Below are positions 36,264 to 44,680 of a stretch of 64,000 nt of DNA, one piece after another (positions within the stretch are counted from its first letter, which is position 1; each line of letters begins with the position of its first letter). This DNA comes from Paraburkholderia sp. BL9I2N2 (GTDB lineage: Bacteria; Pseudomonadota; Gammaproteobacteria; Burkholderiales; Burkholderiaceae): positions 558,001 to 622,000 of the forward strand of contig NZ_SMGP01000002.1 of assembly GCF_004339745.1 (NCBI RefSeq). Reading direction: 5' to 3'. A program made the translations under genes and the position numbers. Below the pieces are notes generated by a model. It ran no database searches and was not told where the DNA came from. It saw only the letters and a list, made by a program, of their open reading frames with translations.

Positions 36264-38255
36264 TTGACCCAACGTTCCGCCACGCCGCCCACTGTGGGTC
36301 GGCCCGATGTCATCGCGCAAGCTCACGCCCGCTCGCTCGAAATCGGCCTGCGCGCGTCGGAGACGCCTGACTTTCATCCGCTGCCCCGGCCTGCGCTGCG
36401 TGAGCTCGTCGATCGCAATCAATCGCTGTTCACGCATGCGCTTCCCGTCATGGAGACGCTGCATGCGCAGATCGTCGATACGCAAAGCATGGTGCTGCTC
36501 ACCGACAATCACGGCGTGATCCTGCACAGTCTCGGCGACAGCGACTTCGTCGAAAAGGCCAATCGCGTCGCGCTGTGTACGGGCGTGTCGTGGGCCGAAG
36601 CGGATCGCGGCACCAATGCGATCGGCACCGCGCTCGTCGATGGCCAGCCGACCGTCGTGCACGCGGGCGAACACTTCCTGCACGCCAACCGGATTCTCAC
36701 GTGCTCGTGCGCGCCGATTGCCGATCCGTTCGGGCGCACTATCGGCGCGCTCGACGTGAGCGGCGACACGCGCGGCTTTCATAAGCACACGCTCGCGCTG
36801 GTGAGGATGTCGGCGCAGATGATCGAAAATCATCTGTTCTCCAATCAATTCGTCGACGCGATTCGCGTGCACTTTCACGCGCGCGCGGAATTCATCGGCA
36901 CCCTGTTCGAAGGGCTCGCGGCGTTCGCGCCGGACGGCACGTTTCTGTCGGCCAATCGCAGCGCGCTGTTTCAATTCGGGCAGCCGCTCGCCGAGCTGCA
37001 ACGGCAACCGTTCGATGCGCTGTTCGGCGTGGCCTTCGCGAGGCTGTTGCAGCAGATCGCGCGCGCACCCGGCGAGAGCATTCTGTTGACGCTGCCGAGC
37101 GGCGTGCGCGTGGTGGCGCGCGGCGAATATACGCTGCCACGCTACGTCGGGCCGACGGAAAGCCTCGCCGGCACTTCGCGCGCGCCATTGTCCGGCGAGG
37201 CGCGTCATGCGCCGCGCTGCATCGATCCCACGCCGCTAGCCACGCTGGAAACGCTCGACACCGGCGACGCGCAAATCGCCGCGATTCTGCGGCGTGTCGC
37301 CAAACTGCGGGGCCGCGATATTCCGATCCTCGTGCTCGGCAAGACCGGCACCGGCAAGGAGTGGCTGGCGCGCGCCATCCATCACGATTCGCCGCGCCGG
37401 GCCGCGCCGTTTATCGCCCTGAATTGCGCGTCGTTGCCGGATACGCTGATCGAGGCGGAGTTGTTCGGCTACGAAGACGGCGCGTTCACCGGCGCGAAGA
37501 AACGCGGCAGCATCGGCAAGATCGTGCAGGCCGACGGCGGCACTCTGTTCCTCGATGAAATCGGCGACATGCCGCTCGCCCAGCAAGTGCGTCTGATGCG
37601 CGTGCTGCAGGAGCGCAACGTCGTGCCGCTCGGCGGAACCCGGGCGATTCCGGTGGATTTGCGCATCGTCTGCGCGACCCACCGCAACCTGCGCGCGATG
37701 ATCGAAGCCGGCACGTTCCGCGAAGACCTGTACTACCGGATCAATGGACTCGTCCTGACCTTGCCGACGCTGCGCGAGCGCACGGATCTTCGTGTGCTCG
37801 TCACGCGCATACTGGAATTGCAAGCCGACGGCGAACGGCTGCCGCGGCGCGTCTCCGCCGAAGTACTCGAACGATTCGCGCAATGCCGCTGGCCGGGCAA
37901 TCTGCGGCAACTGGCCAACGTGTTGCGCACCGCGAGCATCATGGCCGAAGGCGCGGAACAGATCGAACTCGACGATTTGCCCGAGGATTTTTTGCAGGAT
38001 TGCGTCGACATCGCGGCTGAGCCACGCGTGCAATCACTGGCAGCGCTTGCGGGCTCAGAATCCTGCGATGAGGTCCGCGCCGCGGCGCAAGCACAGGGGC
38101 GGCCGCCGTCCAGCAAGATGGAGGCATGGCAGGCCACGCTGATCGCGCAAACGCTCGAACGGCTCGACGGCAATGTGTCGGCGGCGGCACGCGAGCTGGG
38201 ATTGGCGCGCAATACGGTGTACCGCTATTTGCGACGCAACGGCACGACTCATTGA
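36264..38255 (+). CDS. sigma-54-dependent activator, AcoR-like (GAF-AAA+-Fis)
   Basis: 663 residues. An N-terminal GAF-type sensor (WAEADRGTNAIGTALVDG, CSCAPIADPFGRTIGALDVSG) precedes an AAA+ domain with Walker A GKTGTGKEWLARAIH, the sigma-54 contact loop GAFTGA, Walker B GGTLFLDEIGD, and the sensor II region REDLYYRINGLVL. A Fis-type HTH closes the chain (GNVSAAARELGLARNTVYRYLR). The GTNAIGTAL motif is typical of AcoR-like activators of acetoin, alcohol or aldehyde genes. TTG at 36264 is chosen because GGAGAC lies just upstream. No typical aco operon adjoins it; the target is unknown. Confidence 0.88.
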   Translation: MTQRSATPPTVGRPDVIAQAHARSLEIGLRASETPDFHPLPRPALRELVDRNQSLFTHALPVMETLHAQIVDTQSMVLLTDNHGVILHSLGDSDFVEKANRVALCTGVSWAEADRGTNAIGTALVDGQPTVVHAGEHFLHANRILTCSCAPIADPFGRTIGALDVSGDTRGFHKHTLALVRMSAQMIENHLFSNQFVDAIRVHFHARAEFIGTLFEGLAAFAPDGTFLSANRSALFQFGQPLAELQRQPFDALFGVAFARLLQQIARAPGESILLTLPSGVRVVARGEYTLPRYVGPTESLAGTSRAPLSGEARHAPRCIDPTPLATLETLDTGDAQIAAILRRVAKLRGRDIPILVLGKTGTGKEWLARAIHHDSPRRAAPFIALNCASLPDTLIEAELFGYEDGAFTGAKKRGSIGKIVQADGGTLFLDEIGDMPLAQQVRLMRVLQERNVVPLGGTRAIPVDLRIVCATHRNLRAMIEAGTFREDLYYRINGLVLTLPTLRERTDLRVLVTRILELQADGERLPRRVSAEVLERFAQCRWPGNLRQLANVLRTASIMAEGAEQIELDDLPEDFLQDCVDIAAEPRVQSLAALAGSESCDEVRAAAQAQGRPPSSKMEAWQATLIAQTLERLDGNVSAAARELGLARNTVYRYLRRNGTTH

Positions 38256-38301
38256 AGATGCAACGTGTAAAGTGTGGCGCAATCCGTCACAGATTCACAC
38301 G

Positions 38302-38613
38302 ATGTCCGACTCTACCCGCCCGCCTCTCGTTCGCGTCGAGCCGCTCGGCCACACCTTCGAAGCGCCCGATTCGCTCACGATTCTCGAAGCCGCCGGCTTT
38401 GCGAATCTGCGCTTGCCGCGCTCGTGCCGAAATGGGACGTGCCGCACGTGTCTGTGCAAAATGACTGCGGGACGCGTGCGCTACACGATCGAATGGCCCG
38501 GGCTCAGCCGGGAAGAAAAACAGGAAGGCTATATTCTGCCGTGCGTAGCGATTGCGGAATCCGATGTGGTGATCGAAGCGCCGGATGCGGTCGAATTGCC
38601 GCCGCTCAAGTGA
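38302..38613 (+). CDS. plant-type [2Fe-2S] ferredoxin
   Basis: 103 residues. The cluster ligands are in CRNGTCRTCLC (the C-x4-C-x2-C pattern) and the distal LPCVA. The sequence TILEAAGFANLRLPRSC is the usual lead-in. It is a small soluble electron carrier. It starts 46 bases after the sigma-54 activator gene on the same strand and could be co-transcribed with it. No oxygenase or reductase partner is adjacent. ATG at 38302 is preferred over the longer frame, which lacks ferredoxin similarity. Confidence 0.88.
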   Translation: MSDSTRPPLVRVEPLGHTFEAPDSLTILEAAGFANLRLPRSCRNGTCRTCLCKMTAGRVRYTIEWPGLSREEKQEGYILPCVAIAESDVVIEAPDAVELPPLK

Positions 38614-38635
38614 AGCGCGGCGCGCATCGCCGGCC

Positions 38636-38830
38636 TTAACGCCCGTTACCCATCGCCCGGGCGATTTTCTTGTCGGTGTTGTACTGGCTCAGCGCGTACA
38701 CCGACCAGATCGCGGCCGGAATCCAGCCGATCAGCGTGATCTGCAGGATCAGGCAGATGATGCCCGCGAACGGGCGGCCGATCGTGAAGAACTGGAACCA
38801 CGGCAGAATGATGGCAAGCAATAGCCGCAT
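38636..38830 (-). CDS. YqaE/Pmp3-family small membrane protein
   Basis: 64 residues with two membrane helices: LLLAIILPWFQFFTIGRPF and GIICLILQITLIGWIPAAIWSVYAL. The pairing of two helices with the GWIPAxIWAxY-like segment is the Pmp3/YqaE pattern; these proteolipids are linked to salt and low-temperature stress. ATG at 38830 is preceded by AGGGAAA. It is next to a DUF1653 gene on the same strand, 25 bases away, so the two may form a small unit. Confidence 0.85.
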   Translation of the reverse strand: MRLLLAIILPWFQFFTIGRPFAGIICLILQITLIGWIPAAIWSVYALSQYNTDKKIARAMGNGR

Positions 38831-38855
38831 GCAGATTTCCCTTTGTTGATAATGG

Positions 38856-39050
38856 CTAGTTGATCGGTGCGAAGCGCGGCACCTTGGCGCCGTCGACTTC
38901 GACCAGTTCGAAAAATACCGAGGCTGGACGCGTCCAGATCGTACCATCGCTGGCTTTGTAGACGATCATCGTGACCGTCGGATCCGGCTCGAGCGTGGCC
39001 TCGCAAACCAGTTCGTAAATCCCGCCTTTGTAGTGCCGGTAACGCACCAT
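38856..39050 (-). CDS. DUF1653 protein
   Basis: 64 residues. YRHYKGGIYELVCEATLEPD is the family signature, followed by MIVYKASDGTIWTRPASVFFE. These are small cytosolic beta-rich proteins of unknown function. ATG at 39050 with a good GGAGG upstream. Probably transcribed with the Pmp3-like gene. Confidence 0.86.
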   Translation of the reverse strand: MVRYRHYKGGIYELVCEATLEPDPTVTMIVYKASDGTIWTRPASVFFELVEVDGAKVPRFAPIN

Positions 39051-39102
39051 GCTTATCCTCCCTGAATTGACCAATCCCGGCGATTCAGCGACGGTTGAAC
39101 CG

Positions 39103-39747
39103 TCAGCCGCCCTCTTTCATCTGCTTCAGAATCTTGTAGACGGTGGCGCGTCCCATCGTCAGCACGGCGGCCACGTAGTTCGCGGAACTGCGGCCGCGAA
39201 ACGCGCCTTGTGCGTGCAGCGCCTCGACGATTTCCCGCTTGTGTTCGCGCGTGAGCGCATTGATGCCGATCTGGCGTTCGCGCAGCCACGTATGCAGGTA
39301 TGTGTTGATGCGGTCCTGCCAGTCGTCGCGGAACAGTTCCTCCGCGGGCGCGTCCGTCAAATTGCCGCCCTTGATGAACAGATCGAGCGTGGAGCGCACA
39401 TCTTCGAACACCGCGATATTGAAGTTGATGCACAGCATGCCGGCCGGCTTGCCGTCGTCGTCGAACAGGATGTTGCTCACGCAACGCATGCGCCGGCCGT
39501 CCCAGTTGAGCTTCTCGTACGGTCCGATGGTCTGGCCGCGCGCCGCGTAATGGACTTCGTCCAGCACCGACGGTCCGCCGACTTCGAGCTTCGACAGGTT
39601 GTTCACGAGGTACGCGATGGTCTGATCGCGCAGGTCGTGAATCACCACTTCGGCGCACGGATAGAAAAGCGCCGCGATGCCGTCGGCGATGGGAGCGTAG
39701 CGCTCGAGCAGCAGGTCTTTCACAGGAGACACGTTTGGGTTGCGCAT
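39103..39747 (-). CDS. YheO/DauR-type transcriptional regulator (PAS + HTH)
   Basis: 214 residues. The N-terminal PAS_6-like domain has YPCAEVVIHDLRDQTIAYLVNN and the CVSNILFDDDGKPAGMLCINF core. The C-terminal HTH reads ALHAQGAFRGRSSANYVAAVLTMGRATVYKILKQM. DauR-type members control D-amino-acid catabolism (for instance D-arginine); others respond to unknown ligands. No dehydrogenase target is adjacent; the downstream neighbours on the same strand are DUF1653 and Pmp3-like genes. Confidence 0.88.
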   Translation of the reverse strand: MRNPNVSPVKDLLLERYAPIADGIAALFYPCAEVVIHDLRDQTIAYLVNNLSKLEVGGPSVLDEVHYAARGQTIGPYEKLNWDGRRMRCVSNILFDDDGKPAGMLCINFNIAVFEDVRSTLDLFIKGGNLTDAPAEELFRDDWQDRINTYLHTWLRERQIGINALTREHKREIVEALHAQGAFRGRSSANYVAAVLTMGRATVYKILKQMKEGG

Positions 39748-39939
39748 GGGGTCGCAGTGTTCGAAGGATGCGGCAACTCGCCATTGTAGCCACCCGGCCC
39801 GGCCACGGCGACCGTGGCGCCAGCCACGCCGTCAAAAAAAGCAAACGCTGACGCCCTTCGTCACGCGGCGATTTTTGTCCGCTTGGCGAGCCATTTTTTT
39901 TCGTGCGATAAAAGACCCATCTATTTGACGGAGCAACAG

Positions 39940-40158
39940 ATGGCCACGCTTGAAGCGTTTCGCGCCGTGCTCGATGACGAAGGCACGCCGGAAATCATCC
40001 GCAATCACATCATCGATTCGCTGCAATACACGCTGCGCAATCACGGACAGATCTTCACGTCGAAGGAAGTCGAATGGCTGGCCGGCTGGGACGACGCCCG
40101 CATTCCGCTGGCGGCGTCGCGCGAGTTGCAAAAGCGCGTGAGCGAAACTTCCCGCTGA
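39940..40158 (+). CDS. conserved small protein, function unknown
   Basis: 72 residues: ATLEAFRAVLDDEGTPEIIRNHIIDSLQYTLRNHG, then a Trp-containing segment EVEWLAGWDDARIPLAASRELQKRV. The protein is helical and soluble by appearance. ATG at 39940 is preceded by GGAG 8 bases away, and codon use matches the neighbouring genes, which supports a real gene. The family is not recognised. Confidence 0.65.
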   Translation: MATLEAFRAVLDDEGTPEIIRNHIIDSLQYTLRNHGQIFTSKEVEWLAGWDDARIPLAASRELQKRVSETSR

Positions 40159-40742
40159 AACGCGAGTCTGTTGATCGTCCAGCGCCCACGCCGTCACGGC
40201 GCAACCCCTCACCCGGCGTGCCGCTCATGCCCCGGCACGCCGTTCGCGACGATCGCGTCGCTCGCAAAGCCCCGCCGGCCGGGCGGTTTGTCCCTGCGTG
40301 GAACTTTTTGCTATCCAATTAGCCCTATTTAGTGCATCATATTGGAATAGCTGTATCCCGCATTCGCCGCATTCGCATTACCAGGCAACAACCGGCTTGA
40401 TCAGGCAACACCGGGCAGTCTAAAACCGGCGTCTGCGCACCACCCCCGACTGTTCGACCGCCTGTCGGCGATCCCGTCACCCCGGCAATGCGTCGCATGC
40501 ATTCGCCGTCGCGAGTTGTGCAGCTGAGTGTTCAGCTTTACGCGCCCGATGTCCGCGCGACATCAGCGTGTTTCTTCTCCATCGAATCCGCGATTTTGCG
40601 CGGCCGCGCTCAAGCCCTTGCGATCGGGCCTGTGCCAACCTTTTTCCATGGCGGCGCGCCCCAAGGTGCTGCGCTGCCCGGCCTGTCGTGCCGCGCGTAA
40701 CACGCGTGACACGCCGGCCACGTATTACAGGACACGTGCTTC
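40159..40742. other. 584-base stretch without a recognised gene
   Basis: No supported gene. It contains an AT-richer patch at about 40303-40380 that may hold a promoter, and an imperfect direct repeat, AGGCAACAACCGG and AGGCAACACCGG, at about 40382-40417. Confidence 0.45.
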
Positions 40743-41024
40743 ATGAATTCAGTTGTCAAGACGTACAAGGGTTATGAAATTCACCCGCTCGTCTATCCGC
40801 GCCGCCCGGCGGACGGTCAGACGAGCCGCAATCCGGACGCCGGCTACGACGCGTCGGTGCGCATCTGCCGCGTGGGCGCCAATCCGGCCGCCGACGGGCG
40901 TGTGTTCCGTCTGCAGTACCTGTTTCCGTTCGACGGCACGGGCAAGGCGCGCATTGCGTGCATGGCCCACGCCGAGCAATTGATCGACGGCCGTGTAGAC
41001 GGCCAGTCCGTCGCCGATCTTTGA
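40743..41024 (+). CDS. conserved hypothetical protein
   Basis: 93 residues, soluble. The opening TYKGYEIHPLVYPRR is followed by YDASVRICRVG and a C-terminal helix MAHAEQLIDGR. The architecture resembles small proteins found widely in Burkholderia, but I cannot name a function. Codon use is native and a good terminator follows the gene, supporting expression. The ATG begins MNSVVKTYKG. Confidence 0.68.
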   Translation: MNSVVKTYKGYEIHPLVYPRRPADGQTSRNPDAGYDASVRICRVGANPAADGRVFRLQYLFPFDGTGKARIACMAHAEQLIDGRVDGQSVADL

Positions 41025-41061
41025 GCGGTACTATCAGCGCATAGGCTGATGCCGCAGGACG

Positions 41062-41084
41062 GCGGGCTCGAAAAGCCCGCTTTT
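41062..41084 (+). terminator. rho-independent terminator
   Basis: GCGGGCT (41062-41068) pairs with AGCCCGC (41074-41080) across a short loop and is followed by TTTT. It lies 38 bases after the small hypothetical gene and insulates it from the IF-1 paralogue. Confidence 0.8.
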
Positions 41085-41155
41085 GCCCCCATCTGATGTT
41101 GTGCTGCCCGGCGTGGGCGACCAACACCCCTTATCCCATCGACCAGGAGTTATGC

Positions 41156-41428
41156 ATGGCGAAAGAAGAACTGCTTGAACTTGACGGTATCGTCGACGAA
41201 GTACTTCCGGACAGCCGTTACCGCGTGACGCTCGACAACGGCGTCGTGGTTGGCGCTTACGCGTCCGGACGCATGCGCAAGAACCACATCCGTATTCTCG
41301 CGGGCGACCGCGTGACGCTGGAACTGTCGGTCTACGATCTGACCAAAGGCCGGATCAATTTCCGTCACAAAGACGAGCGCGCCACCGGTGGCGGCGGTGC
41401 TCGCAACACGCAATTCCGTCGCCGTTAA
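41156..41428 (+). CDS. infA: translation initiation factor IF-1 paralogue with C-terminal tail
   Basis: 90 residues; standard IF-1 has about 72. The S1/OB fold is intact: AKEELLELDGIVDEVLPDSRYRVTLDNG, ASGRMRKNHIRILAGDRVTLE and LTKGRINFRHK. A tail rich in Gly, Asn and Arg (ERATGGGGARNTQFRRR) follows. It sits alone, not in the ribosomal protein cluster where the essential infA of these bacteria lies, so it is most likely the second copy. IF-1 binds the 30S A site. ATG at 41156 has AGGAG upstream. Confidence 0.9.
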   Translation: MAKEELLELDGIVDEVLPDSRYRVTLDNGVVVGAYASGRMRKNHIRILAGDRVTLELSVYDLTKGRINFRHKDERATGGGGARNTQFRRR

Positions 41429-41663
41429 GGCTGGCGGCACGCTGACCGCGCCGCGCACGGTCCTGGCGTGATCCATTGCGATTAAGTTGTACGCGAAGCC
41501 ATTCGCGCGCCTTCTCCGGCTTGACTCGTTGACTCGAGCCTGAGCGGCGCGCTGCGGCATCGCTTCGTTGCAGCCTGGTTTTGCCCGATTCGGTTTAGCG
41601 CCTGGCCCTTTCTGTTGCCAGCGTGCGTTTCGAACGCCTTCCTCGCTTCCTGCATACACGCGC

Positions 41664-42407
41664 TTAAAGCCCGAACACCGTCCCGAGATCCTCGCCAACG
41701 GCGCTTTTGCGCACCTGCTCGACTACCCGCTCCTCCAATTCCGCCAGGTGCTCGCGCATAGCCGACAGTGCCACGTCGAGATCGCCCGCATCGAGGGCGT
41801 CGATGATTTGCGTGTGTTCGTCCGCGGAGCAGGTCGAACCCTTCGACGGGTCGAACAGCGCTTTGTACAGTTCCGTCTTGGCGACCAGTTGCCCGACCAG
41901 CCCGAACAACTCCGTGCCGCCCGCCAACTCCGTCAGCAGCACGTGGAACTGGCCGGCAAGACGCACGGACTCTTCGACGGCGCCCGCGCTCAACGCCTTC
42001 TCTTCGCTGCGCACATGCGCGCGCAAGCGCCGCTTGTGCTGCGCGCTCAACGCCCCGCACAAAGCCGCGACGATGCCCGCCTCGACGATCTGCCGCGCGC
42101 GATACACCTGGCGAATGTCCTCTTCCGACGGCGACGGCACGAACGCACCGCGATTCGCCTCCAGCACGAGCTTGCCCTCGAAGCCCAGCCGCGCCAGCAC
42201 CTTGCGCAGCGCGCCGCGCGTGCAGCCGAACGCGGCAGCAAGATCGCGTTCGACGAGTTGCGCGCCCGGCCGCAGGCGCCCCTGCAACAACGCGGCGGTA
42301 ATGGACGCGTAAATACGCTCTTCGACGCTGATCGAATCGTCGTCGCGTGCAACTCGAATGGGCGTTTCCGTGTCGGCAGACGACGGACGCCGGGGACGTG
42401 GAGCCAT
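41664..42407 (-). CDS. GntR-family regulator with FCD ligand domain
   Basis: 247 residues. The winged HTH spans about 25-95 (ISVEERIYASITAALLQGRLRPGAQLVERDLAAAFG, then TRGALRKVLARLGFEGKLV), and the rest is an all-helical FCD domain with metal-binding-type residues in FHVLL and REHLAELEE. FCD regulators sense small organic acids or nucleoside-derived compounds and bind sites of the TGGT-n-ACCA type. A perfect palindrome of that type lies 4 kb away at 46382-46401; a link is only a guess. Downstream of it on the same strand there is no gene until infA (opposite). Confidence 0.88.
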   Translation of the reverse strand: MAPRPRRPSSADTETPIRVARDDDSISVEERIYASITAALLQGRLRPGAQLVERDLAAAFGCTRGALRKVLARLGFEGKLVLEANRGAFVPSPSEEDIRQVYRARQIVEAGIVAALCGALSAQHKRRLRAHVRSEEKALSAGAVEESVRLAGQFHVLLTELAGGTELFGLVGQLVAKTELYKALFDPSKGSTCSADEHTQIIDALDAGDLDVALSAMREHLAELEERVVEQVRKSAVGEDLGTVFGL

Positions 42408-42736
42408 GAATTATGTAATCGGGAATGGAGAGATATCGGCTGGCATTCTAGCGGCGGCGGGCAGCCTGCGCCATCATCCACGGTTCGGGCGAGCAGATGC
42501 CCGTGTCGTGCTTGCGTTGAATCTTCTCCGCGCGAAGACGGTCGATGGACATCGCGAGTTTTCAACGTGAACGCCGAAGAGCCGCGGCGATGCTGCTGCG
42601 GCGGCACTTCGTGGTTTAAGTTGAAGAGATGCAGGCTTCCGGCTTTGCGGCAGACGTTCTACACGACGTGGGATCGTAGGGGCGTCGACCGTGCCGATGT
42701 GAAGACGCCTCAAACACGGCCGAAAGTCGCGCGCTT
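42408..42736. other. intergenic stretch without a gene
   Basis: 329 bases between two leftward genes. No supported reading frame, and no clear operator or terminator was seen. Confidence 0.5.
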
Positions 42737-43756
42737 CTATTGTCCCGTGTTGAGCACAACCCTGAACCGTGCGGCGCCGCTCATCATCCGGTCGTAGGCC
42801 TCGGCAGCTTTCGTTAGCGGGAATTCTTCGATCATCGGTTTGATGCCCGATAGCGCGCTGAAGGCGAGCGTGTCCTGAGAATCCGCCGACGTGCCCGACG
42901 GCCAGCCTTGCACCGAATTTCGCCCCATGATGAACTGCGCGATCGGCACCTCGACGGGCTCTTCGGAGAGTCCGACCATGATCAGCTTGCCGTTCAATCC
43001 GAGACCGCCCACTACGGCGCTCATCGCTTTACCGCTGGTGACCGTGGCAAGAATCACGCGAGCGCCGCCCAAAGCCTGCAACGCCTCTGCGACGTTCACC
43101 GCCGTGCTGTCGATGTAGTGATGGGCGCCAAGCTCTTTCGCCAGACTGGCCTTGTCCTGCCCACGCGCGATGGCTACCGTGACAAATCCCATCTTTCGCG
43201 CGAACTGCACGCCGAGATGGCCAAGTCCGCCAATGCCCAGAACGGCGACCACGTCCCCGGCACGCGCGCCGCTGTTGCGCAGCGCGTTGAATGTCGTGAT
43301 GCCCGCGCACAGAAGAGGGGCGGCATCGACATCGGAAAGATCATCCGGAATGCGCGCCAGTGCTTCGACCGGGGCCACCATGAACTCGGCATAGCCGCCG
43401 TCGTAGCTGATGCCGGGTACGAGTGCGCGCTGACACAGAACAAAATCGCCTCGACGGCAATGCTCGCACCGTCCGCAATGTCCGCCGTGCCAGCCGACGC
43501 CGACTCGCTGCCCCGCCTGCCATCCTTCAACGCCCGCGCCGACCTTGTCGATGACGCCTGCGATCTCGTGCCCGGGCACCCGCGGATATTCCAGGCCCGG
43601 CCACTGCCCTTCTTTCGTCAACGCGTCACTGTGGCAGATACCGCACGCCTGGATCTTGATGAGCACCTGTCCGGCACCGGGTTCCGGCACGTCCCGTTCA
43701 ACGACCTCCAGGGGTCCGCCGGCCTTTGCCACCTGCACTGCCTTCATCGTCCGCAT
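42737..43756 (-). CDS. zinc-dependent alcohol dehydrogenase (AdhP-like)
   Basis: 339 residues of the medium-chain dehydrogenase family. The catalytic zinc site is ACGICHSDALTKEG with the GHEIAG histidine. The structural zinc cysteines are in HCGRCEHCRRGDFVLC. The NAD-binding turn is GIGGLGHLGVQFARKMG. It oxidises primary alcohols such as ethanol to aldehydes with NAD. ATG at 43756 has AGGAGG seven bases upstream. It is monocistronic and 329 bases from its nearest upstream neighbour. Confidence 0.92.
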   Translation of the reverse strand: MRTMKAVQVAKAGGPLEVVERDVPEPGAGQVLIKIQACGICHSDALTKEGQWPGLEYPRVPGHEIAGVIDKVGAGVEGWQAGQRVGVGWHGGHCGRCEHCRRGDFVLCQRALVPGISYDGGYAEFMVAPVEALARIPDDLSDVDAAPLLCAGITTFNALRNSGARAGDVVAVLGIGGLGHLGVQFARKMGFVTVAIARGQDKASLAKELGAHHYIDSTAVNVAEALQALGGARVILATVTSGKAMSAVVGGLGLNGKLIMVGLSEEPVEVPIAQFIMGRNSVQGWPSGTSADSQDTLAFSALSGIKPMIEEFPLTKAAEAYDRMMSGAARFRVVLNTGQ

Positions 43757-44085
43757 CGCTTTCCTCCTTGTGAAAGAGACGAACGCGAGTCGACCGAACC
43801 CGGTTCGCAAATTTGCCGCCGACGTCACCCTCCGGTCGAGCGCTCAGCTTACGCCATATTTTCGGCGGCGCGCCACGGCCTTGCCAATCTGGCGATGAGC
43901 GTTGACTCTGTTTCGCACGGGTCTTGCAAGCGGGATCATGGTGGCCGATGGAGCATGAGGCATGGCGTATGGTCACCGTTGGAGAAAGCCGCTTTCCAGG
44001 TCCGCGAACCGCGTCGAGTTCCAGGCTGTGGCCGTGGGGACGAGCATTCGACCGGATCACCGAGCGCGTCATGGAAGCGATGACC
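43757..44085. other. intergenic stretch without a gene
   Basis: 329 bases that must hold the promoter of the alcohol dehydrogenase. No reading frame is supported. Confidence 0.5.
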
Positions 44086-44448
44086 TCAGCCCCCGGCCCT
44101 CTTCGCGCTGTGGCCATACTTTTTTAGCGCCTCGATAACTCGCTCGCAATGGTCACCCTGCACTTCGATCACGCCATCCTTGACCGTTCCACCAGAACCG
44201 CAGGCCGTGCGCAACTGCTTGCCTAGCAACGCCAAGGCAAGAGGATCGAGCGCCAGCCCTTTAACGAGCGTCACGCTTTTCCCGCCCCGGCCCTTGGTCT
44301 CGCGACTCACTCGCACCACACCATCACCTACCGCTCGTGCCTTGGCGAGCGTCTTGCAGACACATTGCGCGAGCACCTGGCTGCATTCGGGACACATCCG
44401 TCCGCCATCGGTGGAATAAACAAGGCCGCCTTTTGAACTACTCTTCAT
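44086..44448 (-). CDS. yciH: YciH/SUI1-type translation initiation factor homologue (eIF1-like)
   Basis: 120 residues. SUI1 landmarks are TKGRGGKSVTLVKGL, LALLGKQLRTACGSGGTVKDG and VIEVQGDHCERVIEALKKYG. The N-terminal part carries a Cys-rich segment (CPECSQVLAQCVC) found in many bacterial YciH proteins. The protein binds the 30S subunit and may affect start-codon choice. I place the start at 44448 (MKSSSKGGLVYSTDGGRMC). An upstream in-frame ATG at 44469 is possible; neither has a strong ribosome-binding site. Confidence 0.88.
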   Translation of the reverse strand: MKSSSKGGLVYSTDGGRMCPECSQVLAQCVCKTLAKARAVGDGVVRVSRETKGRGGKSVTLVKGLALDPLALALLGKQLRTACGSGGTVKDGVIEVQGDHCERVIEALKKYGHSAKRAGG

Positions 44449-44680
44449 GATTGGCTTACTCAAAGACACTTAAGTCGGAAATCACGACGAGTTTAGCAGG
44501 GGCTCCTGTACCGCCTCTCAATGTTTAACGCGCCGCAGCTCGCCACGCGGCGACGATTTCTCGTGTCCTGCCTTCTCCCGGAATCTCTACGGTGATTACA
44601 CCGATGCAGTAGAGATAGCCGCGAATTCACTGATAGCCGTCCTTGCCACCCGCTTCAATGACAAGCGCGCCCGGTTCGGT

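Noticed and set aside
40382..40417. Imperfect direct repeat AGGCAACAACCGG / AGGCAACACCGG
   Set aside because: Only two copies without further pattern; no evidence for CRISPR or an attachment site.
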